Part shown: in pieces, positions 16,189 to 23,383 of the stretch
Layout of the letters: each line of letters opens with the position of its first letter
How positions within the stretch are numbered: the stretch's first letter is position 1
Source of the DNA: Clostridiales bacterium Firm_16
Lineage (GTDB): Bacteria; Bacillota; Clostridia; Saccharofermentanales; Saccharofermentanaceae
Assembly (NCBI GenBank): GCA_001604185.1
Contig: LVAV01000002.1
Span: forward strand, 1 to 64,000
DNA length: 64,000 nt
Direction of reading: 5' to 3'
Translations under genes and position numbers: made by a program
Notes under the pieces: model-generated
What the model saw: the letters and a program-made list of their open reading frames with translations, nothing else
What the model was told of the DNA's origin: nothing
Database searches by the model: none

Positions 16189-16626
16189 ATGGTGCTGGCA
16201 TACGAGATGGAATATAAACACCCGGTTCAGGAGAGATCTGCTGTTGAGCTGATCCCATATTCTTCTTCGTATCAGGAGCAGTATAAGACACTGTATAACG
16301 AGTGTTATCATGAGATGAGAGAAGCACTGGATATCAAGCCTTATGATTTTATCCAGGATGATTCTTTTTTCGATTCGGGCATGGAGAATGTGTATCTCCT
16401 CGTTGAGAATGGAGAGATAATCGGAAGTGTGGCGTTGAAGAAAGATGAGATCGATGATCTTATCGTGAACCGAAAGTTCCAGGGCCAGGGATATGGAAAG
16501 CAGATTCTTCTTTGGGCGCTGGAACACATGAAAACAGAGCGCGTGATACTTCACGTTGCGGATTGGAATAAGAGAGCGATCGAGCTGTATAAGAAGACCG
16601 GTTTTGAGATTACGGGTAAAGGCTAG
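16189..16626 (+). CDS. GNAT-family N-acetyltransferase
   Basis: 145 residues from the ATG at 16189 (a GTG at 16183 is possible). LIVNRKFQGQGYGKQILLWAL is motif A and NKRAIELYKKTGFEITG the C-terminal motif. The N-terminal VELIPYSSSYQEQYKTLYNECYHEMREAL is typical of clostridial GNATs with a long first helix. The next gene begins 2 bases after the stop. Confidence 0.87.
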   Translation: MVLAYEMEYKHPVQERSAVELIPYSSSYQEQYKTLYNECYHEMREALDIKPYDFIQDDSFFDSGMENVYLLVENGEIIGSVALKKDEIDDLIVNRKFQGQGYGKQILLWALEHMKTERVILHVADWNKRAIELYKKTGFEITGKG

Positions 16627-16628
16627 AG

Positions 16629-17315
16629 ATGGAACAGGATCTGTTTGAACCGATAAAGAGTTATTTTGCGGAACTCGGATATGTCTGCGATGGTGAGGTC
16701 AATGACATCGATCTTTATATGCAGAAAGATGAGGAATCCTGTGCTGTCGAGCTGAAGCAGACTCTGGATTTTAAGTCGATCCGTCAGGCGGCGCTCCGCC
16801 AGAAGATCGTGGATACGGTTTATATCGGGATCTTTACACCGAAGAACCTGTACACAAAGGAATTCAAGGAGAAGATCTATCTTCTTAAACGCCTCGGAAT
16901 CGGCCTGATCGTTGTGTCTAAACGGCAGATGTGCGCGGAGATTGTTTGTAAGCCGGAAGTGGTGGAATTAAAGACTTTCCGGTCACGCAACAAGTGGAAA
17001 AAGGCGGCACTCGAGAAAGAGTTTTCGAAGCGGAAAGTGAAGTCCAATATCGGAGGTGTCACGGGCAGAAAACTGATGACCGGATACAGAGAAGATGCGC
17101 TTCTGGTGCTGGATGCCTTATCTCAGCTCGGAGGAGAATCGTCTCCGAAAAATGTGAAGGCGATCTCGCATGTGGAGAAGACACCCAATATCCTTCGCGA
17201 CAATCACTACGGATGGTTTGTTCACGTAAAGAGCGGAGTATATGGATTAACGGATGACGGAAGATCTGCGCTTACGGAGTTCGCAGATTCGCTGAAAGTA
17301 TTAAAGGGGGAATAA
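16629..17315 (+). CDS. PD-(D/E)XK nuclease-fold protein, DUF2161 type
   Basis: 228 residues. Asp28 (DIDLYMQ) and Glu41-x-Lys43 (VELKQ) form the D...ExK active site of the PD-(D/E)XK phosphodiesterase fold, with RQAALRQKIVDTVYIGIF as the supporting helix and strand. The C-terminal third (REDALLVLDALSQLGGESSPKNVK) looks like a winged-helix region. This matches the DUF2161 proteins, which are predicted phosphodiesterases of unknown target. AAAGG precedes the ATG. It sits between a GNAT and a V4R-like gene with 2-3 base gaps, so is operonic. Confidence 0.72.
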   Translation: MEQDLFEPIKSYFAELGYVCDGEVNDIDLYMQKDEESCAVELKQTLDFKSIRQAALRQKIVDTVYIGIFTPKNLYTKEFKEKIYLLKRLGIGLIVVSKRQMCAEIVCKPEVVELKTFRSRNKWKKAALEKEFSKRKVKSNIGGVTGRKLMTGYREDALLVLDALSQLGGESSPKNVKAISHVEKTPNILRDNHYGWFVHVKSGVYGLTDDGRSALTEFADSLKVLKGE

Positions 17316-17318
17316 CCT

Positions 17319-17864
17319 ATGGCTAAGAATGAAGATCCGAACATGATGCGTCTTTTGGAAAGTATGGAGAAACATGGGCAGAAAGAAGCGGGAGAGAAGT
17401 TTTCTAACGAGAACCCGATCGAAGAGTCTGCGGATGTTAATGGTAAATTCGAATGGGCGAAGAAGACATGTGCTTTTCTTGAAGAAAACTTTGATAACGA
17501 TACCGTAAAAGCGATCCGCATGGACTGCGCTTGCGGACCGCAATACGAGTGGATCCAGAGCGTGAAAGACGCATACGATGCTTCGACGGATCCGGCGGAT
17601 TTTGTGGAGAAAACAAACGCGCTGGAGCTGGGTTACTGGCTCGAATTTGACGGCACTTCTTACTTTCTGATGTATCCGCAGTGCTACTGCGATTTCGTAA
17701 ATCAGGTCGAGGATACACTTACGAAGACATGGTGTTACTGTACACTTGGATATTCGAAGAGAATGTTCGAGTATGTCTTAGGAAAAGAAGTGGAAGTGGA
17801 GCTGATCAAGTCAGTGAAACTGGGCGATAAAGAATGTCGGATCAAGATTACGGAGAAAGCATGA
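17319..17864 (+). CDS. Cys-rich protein with V4R-like C-terminal domain
   Basis: 181 residues. The C-terminal CYCTLGYSKRMFEYVLGKEVEVELIKSVKLGDKECRIKI follows the V4R (4-vinyl reductase-like) pattern: a Cys pair, a helix, then a Glu-x-Glu strand and a final Cys strand. Further Cys occur in MDCACGP (near residue 70) and PQCYCDF. V4R domains bind small ligands or metals. The N-terminal 60 residues are helical and charged. The function is unknown; clustered Cys suggest metal binding. A GNAT overlaps its stop by four bases. Confidence 0.55.
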   Translation: MAKNEDPNMMRLLESMEKHGQKEAGEKFSNENPIEESADVNGKFEWAKKTCAFLEENFDNDTVKAIRMDCACGPQYEWIQSVKDAYDASTDPADFVEKTNALELGYWLEFDGTSYFLMYPQCYCDFVNQVEDTLTKTWCYCTLGYSKRMFEYVLGKEVEVELIKSVKLGDKECRIKITEKA

Positions 17865-18274
17865 AAATCGAGAAGTGTACAATCAAAGATGTGAAAACAT
17901 TGGCGTTCATGAATAAGTGTCTGATCGAGGATGAAAGAAGCAGTAATCCGATGAATCTTTCGGAGCTTGAGGTGCGTATGCAGGGTTTCCTCGAGGGCGA
18001 TTACGATGCGTATTTTTTTATGGACGGAGAGACAATAGTCGGATATGCGCTGGTGGACCGTACTGCAAAACCGCTCTACCTGAGACAGTTCTATATCGAC
18101 CGGGAACAACGTAGAAAACACTATGGAAAGAGTGCTTTTCGTGCATTGCTGGAATATCTGGGAACGGACTGTATTGATATCGACGTGCTTCCGTGGAATG
18201 AGGCAGGCGTTGCGTTCTGGAAGAGTCTGGGATTTGCGGAACGATATGTAGCGATGAGATTTAAGGGGCAGTAG
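17861..18274 (+). CDS. GNAT-family N-acetyltransferase
   Basis: 137 residues starting in the ATGA overlap with the V4R-like gene. FYIDREQRRKHYGKSAFRALLEY is motif A (with H replacing a Gly) and NEAGVAFWKSLGFAERYVAM the C-terminal motif. A leader extension to 17834 is unlikely since the ATG at 17861 is the coupled start. The acceptor is unknown. Confidence 0.85.
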   Translation: MKIEKCTIKDVKTLAFMNKCLIEDERSSNPMNLSELEVRMQGFLEGDYDAYFFMDGETIVGYALVDRTAKPLYLRQFYIDREQRRKHYGKSAFRALLEYLGTDCIDIDVLPWNEAGVAFWKSLGFAERYVAMRFKGQ

Positions 18275-18276
18275 AT

Positions 18277-18642
18277 ATGGATTTGAAAAAAATATCTTAT
18301 AAACTGACCGTGTGCAAAGTGAAGAATGTGTCGGATATTGATATGAATTCGGAATTCTTTTTTATCGGGAAGACGGATGAAGAACTGTCTCTGGTCTGCA
18401 AGACCGAGGACACGCCGAAAGAGACGGTCGAGCGCGATGATGGATGGAGAGGTTTTCGGATTGAGGGAGTCCTGGATTTCTCGTTGATCGGGATCCTGTC
18501 CAAGCTTTCCGGGATCCTGGCAGAGCATAAGATTGGGATATTTGCCGTGTCGACCTATAACACGGACTATATTCTTGTGAAAGAAGAAAACTTCGAGAGA
18601 GCTTTAGAAGTATTGGCTGAAGAGGGATACATGATCGTGTGA
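18277..18642 (+). CDS. ACT-domain (CASTOR-type) protein
   Basis: 121 residues. The C-terminal half GVLDFSLIGILSKLSGILAEHKIGIFAVSTYNTDYILVKEENFERALEVL is an ACT_7/CASTOR-like amino-acid-binding domain, and the N-terminal half is a second, divergent ACT-like unit (EFFFIGKTDEELSLVC). Such short proteins are predicted amino-acid sensors. GGGG precedes the ATG and the gene follows a GNAT by 2 bases, suggesting the ligand may be related to the acetylation substrate, although that is inference. Confidence 0.78.
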   Translation: MDLKKISYKLTVCKVKNVSDIDMNSEFFFIGKTDEELSLVCKTEDTPKETVERDDGWRGFRIEGVLDFSLIGILSKLSGILAEHKIGIFAVSTYNTDYILVKEENFERALEVLAEEGYMIV

Positions 18643-18684
18643 TCCCATCCTTTGCTGATCCTATGAGTTGATGAAGGTGTGAAT

Positions 18685-19125
18685 ATGGATGAAGAGATCA
18701 TAATCAAAGAAGAGCGGATCTCCGCTGAAGAATATATCGAGTTTCTGAAGAGGACGGATCTGGGGTCGCAATATCCGAAAGAGCGTTTTTACGAGAGGAT
18801 CCCGAAACTGGTGAAGAATGTGACGATCAGCCTTCTTGCCAGAAACAGAGAGGGTATCGTTGTAGGCGCGCTCTTCGGTCTGACGGATTATTGCTATTGG
18901 CTGTATATTACTGACCTCGGAGTAGACAGAAACTATGAAAGGCAAGGCATCGCGACCAGACTGATGCGTGAAGCGCACAGACTTGCCGGCGGGGAGAAAG
19001 ATATTGCGGTGTACCTGATCGCAAACGAGGATGCAATTCCTTTCTATGAGAAGCTGGGAATGAAGCATGCCGATGAAGTGATGAAGTATAATCATATCGA
19101 TTGGACCGAATGGACTGTGGAGTGA
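18685..19125 (+). CDS. GNAT-family N-acetyltransferase
   Basis: 146 residues. ITDLGVDRNYERQGIATRLMREAHRL is motif A (RQGIAT) and NEDAIPFYEKLGMKH the C-terminal motif. The ATG at 18685 follows AAGGTG; a GTG at 18679 is a possible start. It precedes the methyltransferase by 5 bases. Confidence 0.88.
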   Translation: MDEEIIIKEERISAEEYIEFLKRTDLGSQYPKERFYERIPKLVKNVTISLLARNREGIVVGALFGLTDYCYWLYITDLGVDRNYERQGIATRLMREAHRLAGGEKDIAVYLIANEDAIPFYEKLGMKHADEVMKYNHIDWTEWTVE

Positions 19126-19130
19126 ATGCT

Positions 19131-19928
19131 ATGAAAGAAGATAACAGAAAAGAACTTGGCGAGACTTTTGATACCACCGTGTCTTTGTACGAGAAGATGC
19201 GTCCGGGCTATGTGGATGACCTGTATAAGGCGATCTTTGAGTATGTGAAGATCGATGGCAGCAGCCGTGTCATTGAGGTAGGAAGCGGAAGCGGGCAGGC
19301 GACGCTGCCGGTGCTTCGGACAGGATGCGAACTTACCGCTGTTGAATACGGCGAGAACTTCTCCAAGCTTCTGAAAGAGAAGTTCAAAGACTATCGGTTC
19401 AACGTGATCACAGGTAAGTTCGAAGACGTTGAGCTGGAGGAGAACACGTACGATCTGGTCTTTTCTGCAACGGCATTCCACTGGGTTCCGGAGGAGATCG
19501 GGTATCCGAAAGTACTCTCTATCCTGAAGGAGGGCGGGGCTTTTGCAAGATTTGCCAATCGCCCGTGTATCAGTCAGGATATGCCGGATCTGGCCAACGA
19601 GATAAATGAAATTTACGATGAATACTATAACAAGCACTATAATATCCGGCCCGGCACGAAGAAGTGGTTCTCGGAAGAGGATGCGGTGAACATTTCCAAG
19701 ATCCCGGAAAAGTATGGTTTCAAAGATATCTGCTACCATCTTTTCTATCGGGAAAGAGTGTTCACGGCGAAAGAATATACACAGCTGCTGGGCACGTATT
19801 CCGACCATATCGCCATCGAGGAAGGGACCAGAAAGATTTTCTTTAAGAAGATCGAAGAAGCAATCGACCGCCATGGCGGAAAAATCACGATAAAAGACAC
19901 GCTGGATCTGGAACTGGCAAGGAAATAA
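19131..19928 (+). CDS. Class I SAM-dependent methyltransferase
   Basis: 265 residues. VIEVGSGSGQATLPVL is motif I, YDLVFSATAFHWVPEEIGYPKVLSILKEGGAFARF covers motifs IV-VI; the HWV element is typical of the trans-aconitate/juvenile-hormone-like Methyltransf_11 subgroup. The N-terminal GETFDTTVSLYEKMRPGYVDDL fits the same group. It is cytoplasmic with an unknown substrate. GGAG 8 bases upstream supports the ATG at 19131. It is the last gene before a regulated MerR promoter. Confidence 0.85.
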   Translation: MKEDNRKELGETFDTTVSLYEKMRPGYVDDLYKAIFEYVKIDGSSRVIEVGSGSGQATLPVLRTGCELTAVEYGENFSKLLKEKFKDYRFNVITGKFEDVELEENTYDLVFSATAFHWVPEEIGYPKVLSILKEGGAFARFANRPCISQDMPDLANEINEIYDEYYNKHYNIRPGTKKWFSEEDAVNISKIPEKYGFKDICYHLFYRERVFTAKEYTQLLGTYSDHIAIEEGTRKIFFKKIEEAIDRHGGKITIKDTLDLELARK

Positions 19929-19947
19929 AAAGTTTTCGGAATGGGTA

Positions 19948-19978
19948 TTGACTCTCACATAGTGTGAGGGATTATCGT
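19948..19978 (+). promoter_or_regulatory. MerR-type promoter with 19-bp spacer and internal dyad
   Basis: TTGACT (19948-19953) and TATCGT (19973-19978) are separated by 19 bases, and CTCACA (19954-19959) with TGTGAG (19963-19968) forms a perfect dyad inside the spacer. Overlong spacing with the operator between -35 and -10 is the hallmark of promoters activated by MerR-family proteins through DNA distortion. The gene downstream is itself a MerR regulator. Confidence 0.8.
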
Positions 19979-20020
19979 AGGCATGAGCTCAAGAAAAACC
20001 ATCCATGGAGGGAGAAACAA

Positions 20021-20824
20021 ATGCTAAAAATCGGAGATTTTTCAAAACTATCCAGAGTAAGCATCAGGATGCTCCGTCACTACGACGAGATCGGATTACT
20101 GAGTCCTGCCCAGATCGATGAATTTACGGGATACAGATACTATCAGGAAGAGCAGTTATTCGTCATCGGAAGGATCACCGCCTTAAAAGATATGGGTTTT
20201 GCCTTGGCGGATATTGCGCAGATCCTTGAGGTCTATGACGATAAAGAGCAGCTCGACGCCTTCCTGGTCGCCAGACAGAAGGAACTGGAGGATCAGGCGA
20301 AGGACACGGCATACAAACTGATGCTTCTGGATTCAGCCCGAGAGAGGCTGAGAAAGGAGCAAAACATGAACTACGATGTAACAGTAAAGACGATTCCGGA
20401 AAGATATGCAGCTACGGTCCATACGATCATTCCGAAGTACGAAGATGAGGGAATGGCATGGGCCCTGATGGGCGAATGCAGAGATCAGCTGATCCCGGCG
20501 GATCCTTGCTTTGCAACCGCAGAATTCCTGGACAACGAGTATAAGGAAGAGAATGTTGAAGTGGTTGTATCCATGGCGGTAAAAGGCAAATACGAGGATA
20601 CGGAACACGTTAAGTTCAAGACACTTCCTGAGGTCAAGGTTGCCAGCTGTATCGTGAAGGGTTGTTACCATCAGATGAGCGATGTCTATGGCGCCGTGAT
20701 CACGTGGATCAACGCAAACGGATACAAGATCGCAGCCCCGATGTTCAACATCTATCACGTGAGCCCGGCACAGACGAATAATCCGGACGAATATGTCACG
20801 GAAGTATGCATTCCTGTCGAATAA
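20021..20824 (+). CDS. MerR-family regulator with GyrI-like effector domain
   Basis: 267 residues. KIGDFSKLSRVSIRMLRHYDEIGLL is the MerR helix-turn-helix and TGYRYY the wing; a coiled-coil dimerisation helix covers about 75-115, and residues 123-267 form a GyrI/SOUL-like ligand-binding domain ending in EVCIPVE. This is the BmrR-type layout, which senses hydrophobic cations or drugs. GGAGGGAG precedes the ATG. The promoter just upstream carries a MerR-style operator, so it should activate its own transcription, probably with downstream genes. Confidence 0.9.
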   Translation: MLKIGDFSKLSRVSIRMLRHYDEIGLLSPAQIDEFTGYRYYQEEQLFVIGRITALKDMGFALADIAQILEVYDDKEQLDAFLVARQKELEDQAKDTAYKLMLLDSARERLRKEQNMNYDVTVKTIPERYAATVHTIIPKYEDEGMAWALMGECRDQLIPADPCFATAEFLDNEYKEENVEVVVSMAVKGKYEDTEHVKFKTLPEVKVASCIVKGCYHQMSDVYGAVITWINANGYKIAAPMFNIYHVSPAQTNNPDEYVTEVCIPVE

Positions 20825-20860
20825 GAAATTGTGGACTTCCAAGATCGCCCGAAAAAGCGT

Positions 20861-20882
20861 AAAGTATGAATAACAATACTTT
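20861..20882. repeat. 7-bp inverted repeat upstream of the zinc-ribbon gene
   Basis: AAAGTAT (20861-20867) and ATACTTT (20876-20882) are perfect reverse complements with an 8-base spacer, 18 bases before the start of the next gene. It could be a regulatory site; no T tract follows on the + strand. Confidence 0.3.
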
Positions 20883-20900
20883 GCATAACGGGAGAGAACA

Positions 20901-22139
20901 ATGGCAACACTTTGCAGAAATTGTGCAACACCGCTGATTTTTGACCCGGCCACACAGAAAGTCGTGTGCCGGTCTTGCGGCGCCTCCTGGGATGCCGAAG
21001 AAGTGGAATCTTCTGACAAGCAGTACCAGGAGAAGCCTTCTCTGGTAGAAGGTGTCGACGAGGGACTGAAAGAAGAGTTCATCGAATGCTATGTTTATTC
21101 TTGCAATTCTTGCGGCGGAGAGATCAATATCAACGGAACGGAAGCATCAACGAGATGCATCTACTGCGGAAGTTCCAGTGTGGTCTTCAGTCGTGTTTCG
21201 AAGGAAAAAGCACCGGAGTTCATCATACCTTTTTCCATTACCAAGGAGGACGCACTGGACAGGATCAAGAAGCGTTTCCGCCGAGGCGCCTTCATTCCGA
21301 AAGAGTTGAAAAACCTCAAGGTCGATGTCATGCGTGGAATCTATATTCCATGCTGGCTGGCAAATGCGTACCATCTTGAGTCGACGATCATCTCCTCAAC
21401 GGAGTCCAAGGATAGTAAGTCTGTCACCAGATACTCTAACCGCTCCGGCAGAATGATCATCCGAAACCTTCCGGTCGATGCGTCCCTGATCCTCTCTGAC
21501 GAGAGCGCTCAGAGACTCGAGCCCTATGATTTCTCAGAAGTGAAACTGTTCGATGAGGACTATCTTCTGGGATTTTATTCCAACATTTCCGATATCCGTG
21601 TCGGAGACCTGCGGGACTCCGTCTGTAAGAGGGCACAGGAGGCTTTCGAAGAGCAGGCTATCGAAGCGATCGACGGCGGTAACAGGAAAGTCGTTCTGGC
21701 CGAGACTGAGACCCTGATCGATCAGGATCTGCGTTATGTGCTTCTTCCGGTATGGTTTGTTTCTTTCTTCTATAACGGAAAACATACTACTATCATGGTC
21801 AACGGCCAGACCGGCAAGGTGGTCGGCGGCGTACCGTGGAACGAGAAACTTTTTAAGGGCATCGTGGCGGCCGGGTCTGTGATCCTGGCTACCCTTCTCG
21901 TACTTCTTTTCCGGTTCGTTCTGCTGCCCGTTATTTTTCAGACTCCGGTCGAAAGTGCGGCCGCCGGAATTTCCAATAACAATCTGGACGATAACATCAT
22001 GATGTTCTACATGGCCTTCATTACGATGGGGATCCTTGTTTTTACCTTCGGTTTCGAGTATTACCGGAAAGCGAAAAAGCAGCTCGAACGGTCCCAGGAT
22101 GAGTCGATCTTCAATTTCAATAAGAAGAGACAGGGGTGA
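20901..22139 (+). CDS. Membrane protein with two N-terminal zinc ribbons
   Basis: 412 residues. Two CxxC pairs (Cys5/8 with 23/26, and CNSC with CIYC near 68-91) form rubredoxin/TFIIB-like zinc ribbons. A soluble domain (about 100-300) includes FIIPFSITKEDALDRIKKRFRRGAFIP and a strand-rich region ending in VWFVSFFYNGKHTTIMVNGQTGKVVG. Two TM helices follow (about 322-345 and 365-385). Many Firmicute genomes carry this architecture, sometimes mislabelled as a PriA-like helicase; the function is unknown. The small TM protein downstream is 4 bases away and likely a partner. Confidence 0.72.
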   Translation: MATLCRNCATPLIFDPATQKVVCRSCGASWDAEEVESSDKQYQEKPSLVEGVDEGLKEEFIECYVYSCNSCGGEININGTEASTRCIYCGSSSVVFSRVSKEKAPEFIIPFSITKEDALDRIKKRFRRGAFIPKELKNLKVDVMRGIYIPCWLANAYHLESTIISSTESKDSKSVTRYSNRSGRMIIRNLPVDASLILSDESAQRLEPYDFSEVKLFDEDYLLGFYSNISDIRVGDLRDSVCKRAQEAFEEQAIEAIDGGNRKVVLAETETLIDQDLRYVLLPVWFVSFFYNGKHTTIMVNGQTGKVVGGVPWNEKLFKGIVAAGSVILATLLVLLFRFVLLPVIFQTPVESAAAGISNNNLDDNIMMFYMAFITMGILVFTFGFEYYRKAKKQLERSQDESIFNFNKKRQG

Positions 22140-22143
22140 TGGT

Positions 22144-22461
22144 ATGGAGTGGTTTGTTGCATTACTATTCGGTATACCGCTGGGGATCGGAATCACTTTC
22201 GCGTTTGCTGCCGCGTACCTGAACCGTTCCAACAACCTGGGAGATGAGACCCGCAAGGCCAGGGAATTCAGTTCCAGTGTGACTTTCCTCGATAACCGCG
22301 GAAACACGACTCAATACAATCTCGGCGCTTTCCAGCAAGTCGTGAAGGACGACATGGAAACTTTGCGCCAAAGCCCGGAGTATATCGAGCGTGTGGATAA
22401 GACGATCTCCACGGATCTGCAGGCCCCGGTGGAGCGGTATTTCCCGTCTGAAGAGGAGTGA
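22144..22461 (+). CDS. Small membrane-anchored protein
   Basis: 105 residues. The N-terminus (WFVALLFGIPLGIGITFAFAAAYL) is a single TM helix or uncleaved signal anchor, followed by a soluble tail with TLRQSPEYIERVDKTISTDLQAPVERYF. AGGGGTG precedes the ATG at 22144. It follows the zinc-ribbon membrane protein by 4 bases and is probably its partner. No family recognised. Confidence 0.65.
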   Translation: MEWFVALLFGIPLGIGITFAFAAAYLNRSNNLGDETRKAREFSSSVTFLDNRGNTTQYNLGAFQQVVKDDMETLRQSPEYIERVDKTISTDLQAPVERYFPSEEE

Positions 22462-22555
22462 GCGAAGAGGAGATTCACACTACGATGTGTGGTCATTCTT
22501 ACACATCAAAATACTGAAAAAACGTGAAAACATAATTATTTTGTTTTCGGGGATT

Positions 22556-22590
22556 ATACACTATCCTAATACTATGGATAGTGTATTTTT
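22556..22590 (+). terminator. Hairpin with T tract after the zinc-ribbon operon
   Basis: ATACACTATCC (22556-22566) and GGATAGTGTAT (22576-22586) form an 11-bp stem with a 9-base loop followed by TTTT. The stem is AT-rich and ends 20 bases before the esterase start, so it could instead be an operator for that gene. Confidence 0.55.
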
Positions 22591-22610
22591 CGTACTCACG
22601 GGAGGAGAAT

Positions 22611-23357
22611 ATGGAAGAATTTTATATCAATAGTGACGGGACCCGCCTGCATGCGAAGCTGGATAAGGCTGAGGGTGTGGAGAGAGGACCGCTTTGTATA
22701 CTGATCCATGGTTTCACGGGTCATATGGAAGAGGATCACATTATCGCGGCCCAGAAAGCCATGAACGAAGCCGGTGTGGCGGTCCTTCGTGTAGAGATGT
22801 ACGGTCATGGCGGAAGTGACGGTGAATTCAAGGATCACACACTCTATAAGTGGGTGACCAATGCCCTTTCGGCAGTGAAATATGCCCGATCCCTCGATTT
22901 TGTGACGGACCTTTACCTTAGCGGACACTCCCAGGGCGGTCTTCTGACCATGCTCATCGGCGGTATGTGCCCGGATACATTCAAAGCGATCCTTCCGCTT
23001 TCCCCGGCCTGGATGATCCCGGACGGAGCAAGAGAAGGTAATCTTCTGGGCATTACTTTCGATCCGCAGCATATTCCGGATATCCTTGAAAACGGGAATG
23101 TGGTGCTGTCCGGAGACTATGTCCGTGTAGCCCAGACGATCCATCCGGAGGATGAGATCGCCAGATACGAAGGCCCGGTCCTGATCGTTCACGGCGATGC
23201 AGATGAGACCGTTCCCTTTTTCTTCGCGGAAAAAGCACTGCAGCTTTACAAGAATGCGAAACTTGTCCCGATCCACGGCGACGACCACTGTTTCACGAAA
23301 CATCTGGATGAGATGGCTTCCGCCGTCAGAGCTTTTTTCGAGGCGGAAAAGGCCTGA
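22611..23357 (+). CDS. Cinnamoyl/feruloyl esterase, Est1E-like
   Basis: 248 residues, no signal peptide. LIHGFTGHMEEDHI, MYGHGGSDGEFKDHTLYKW and GHSQGG line up closely with Butyrivibrio proteoclasticus Est1E as I recall it. Triad candidates are Ser107 (GHSQG), Asp198 (HGDADE) and His226 (GDDHCF), the same spacing as in Est1E. The cap insert (SPAWMIPDGAREGNLLGITF) that closes over the phenolic group is present. It would release ferulic or p-coumaric acid from arabinoxylan fragments inside the cell. GGAGGAG precedes the ATG. An ABC exporter follows 26 bases later. Confidence 0.85.
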   Translation: MEEFYINSDGTRLHAKLDKAEGVERGPLCILIHGFTGHMEEDHIIAAQKAMNEAGVAVLRVEMYGHGGSDGEFKDHTLYKWVTNALSAVKYARSLDFVTDLYLSGHSQGGLLTMLIGGMCPDTFKAILPLSPAWMIPDGAREGNLLGITFDPQHIPDILENGNVVLSGDYVRVAQTIHPEDEIARYEGPVLIVHGDADETVPFFFAEKALQLYKNAKLVPIHGDDHCFTKHLDEMASAVRAFFEAEKA

Positions 23358-23383
23358 AAGACCGGACATAAGGATAGAACGCT

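Noticed and set aside
1030-19125. Integron-like gene cassettes
   Set aside because: Gaps between genes are too short and variable, with no shared recombination-site palindromes and no integrase in the window.
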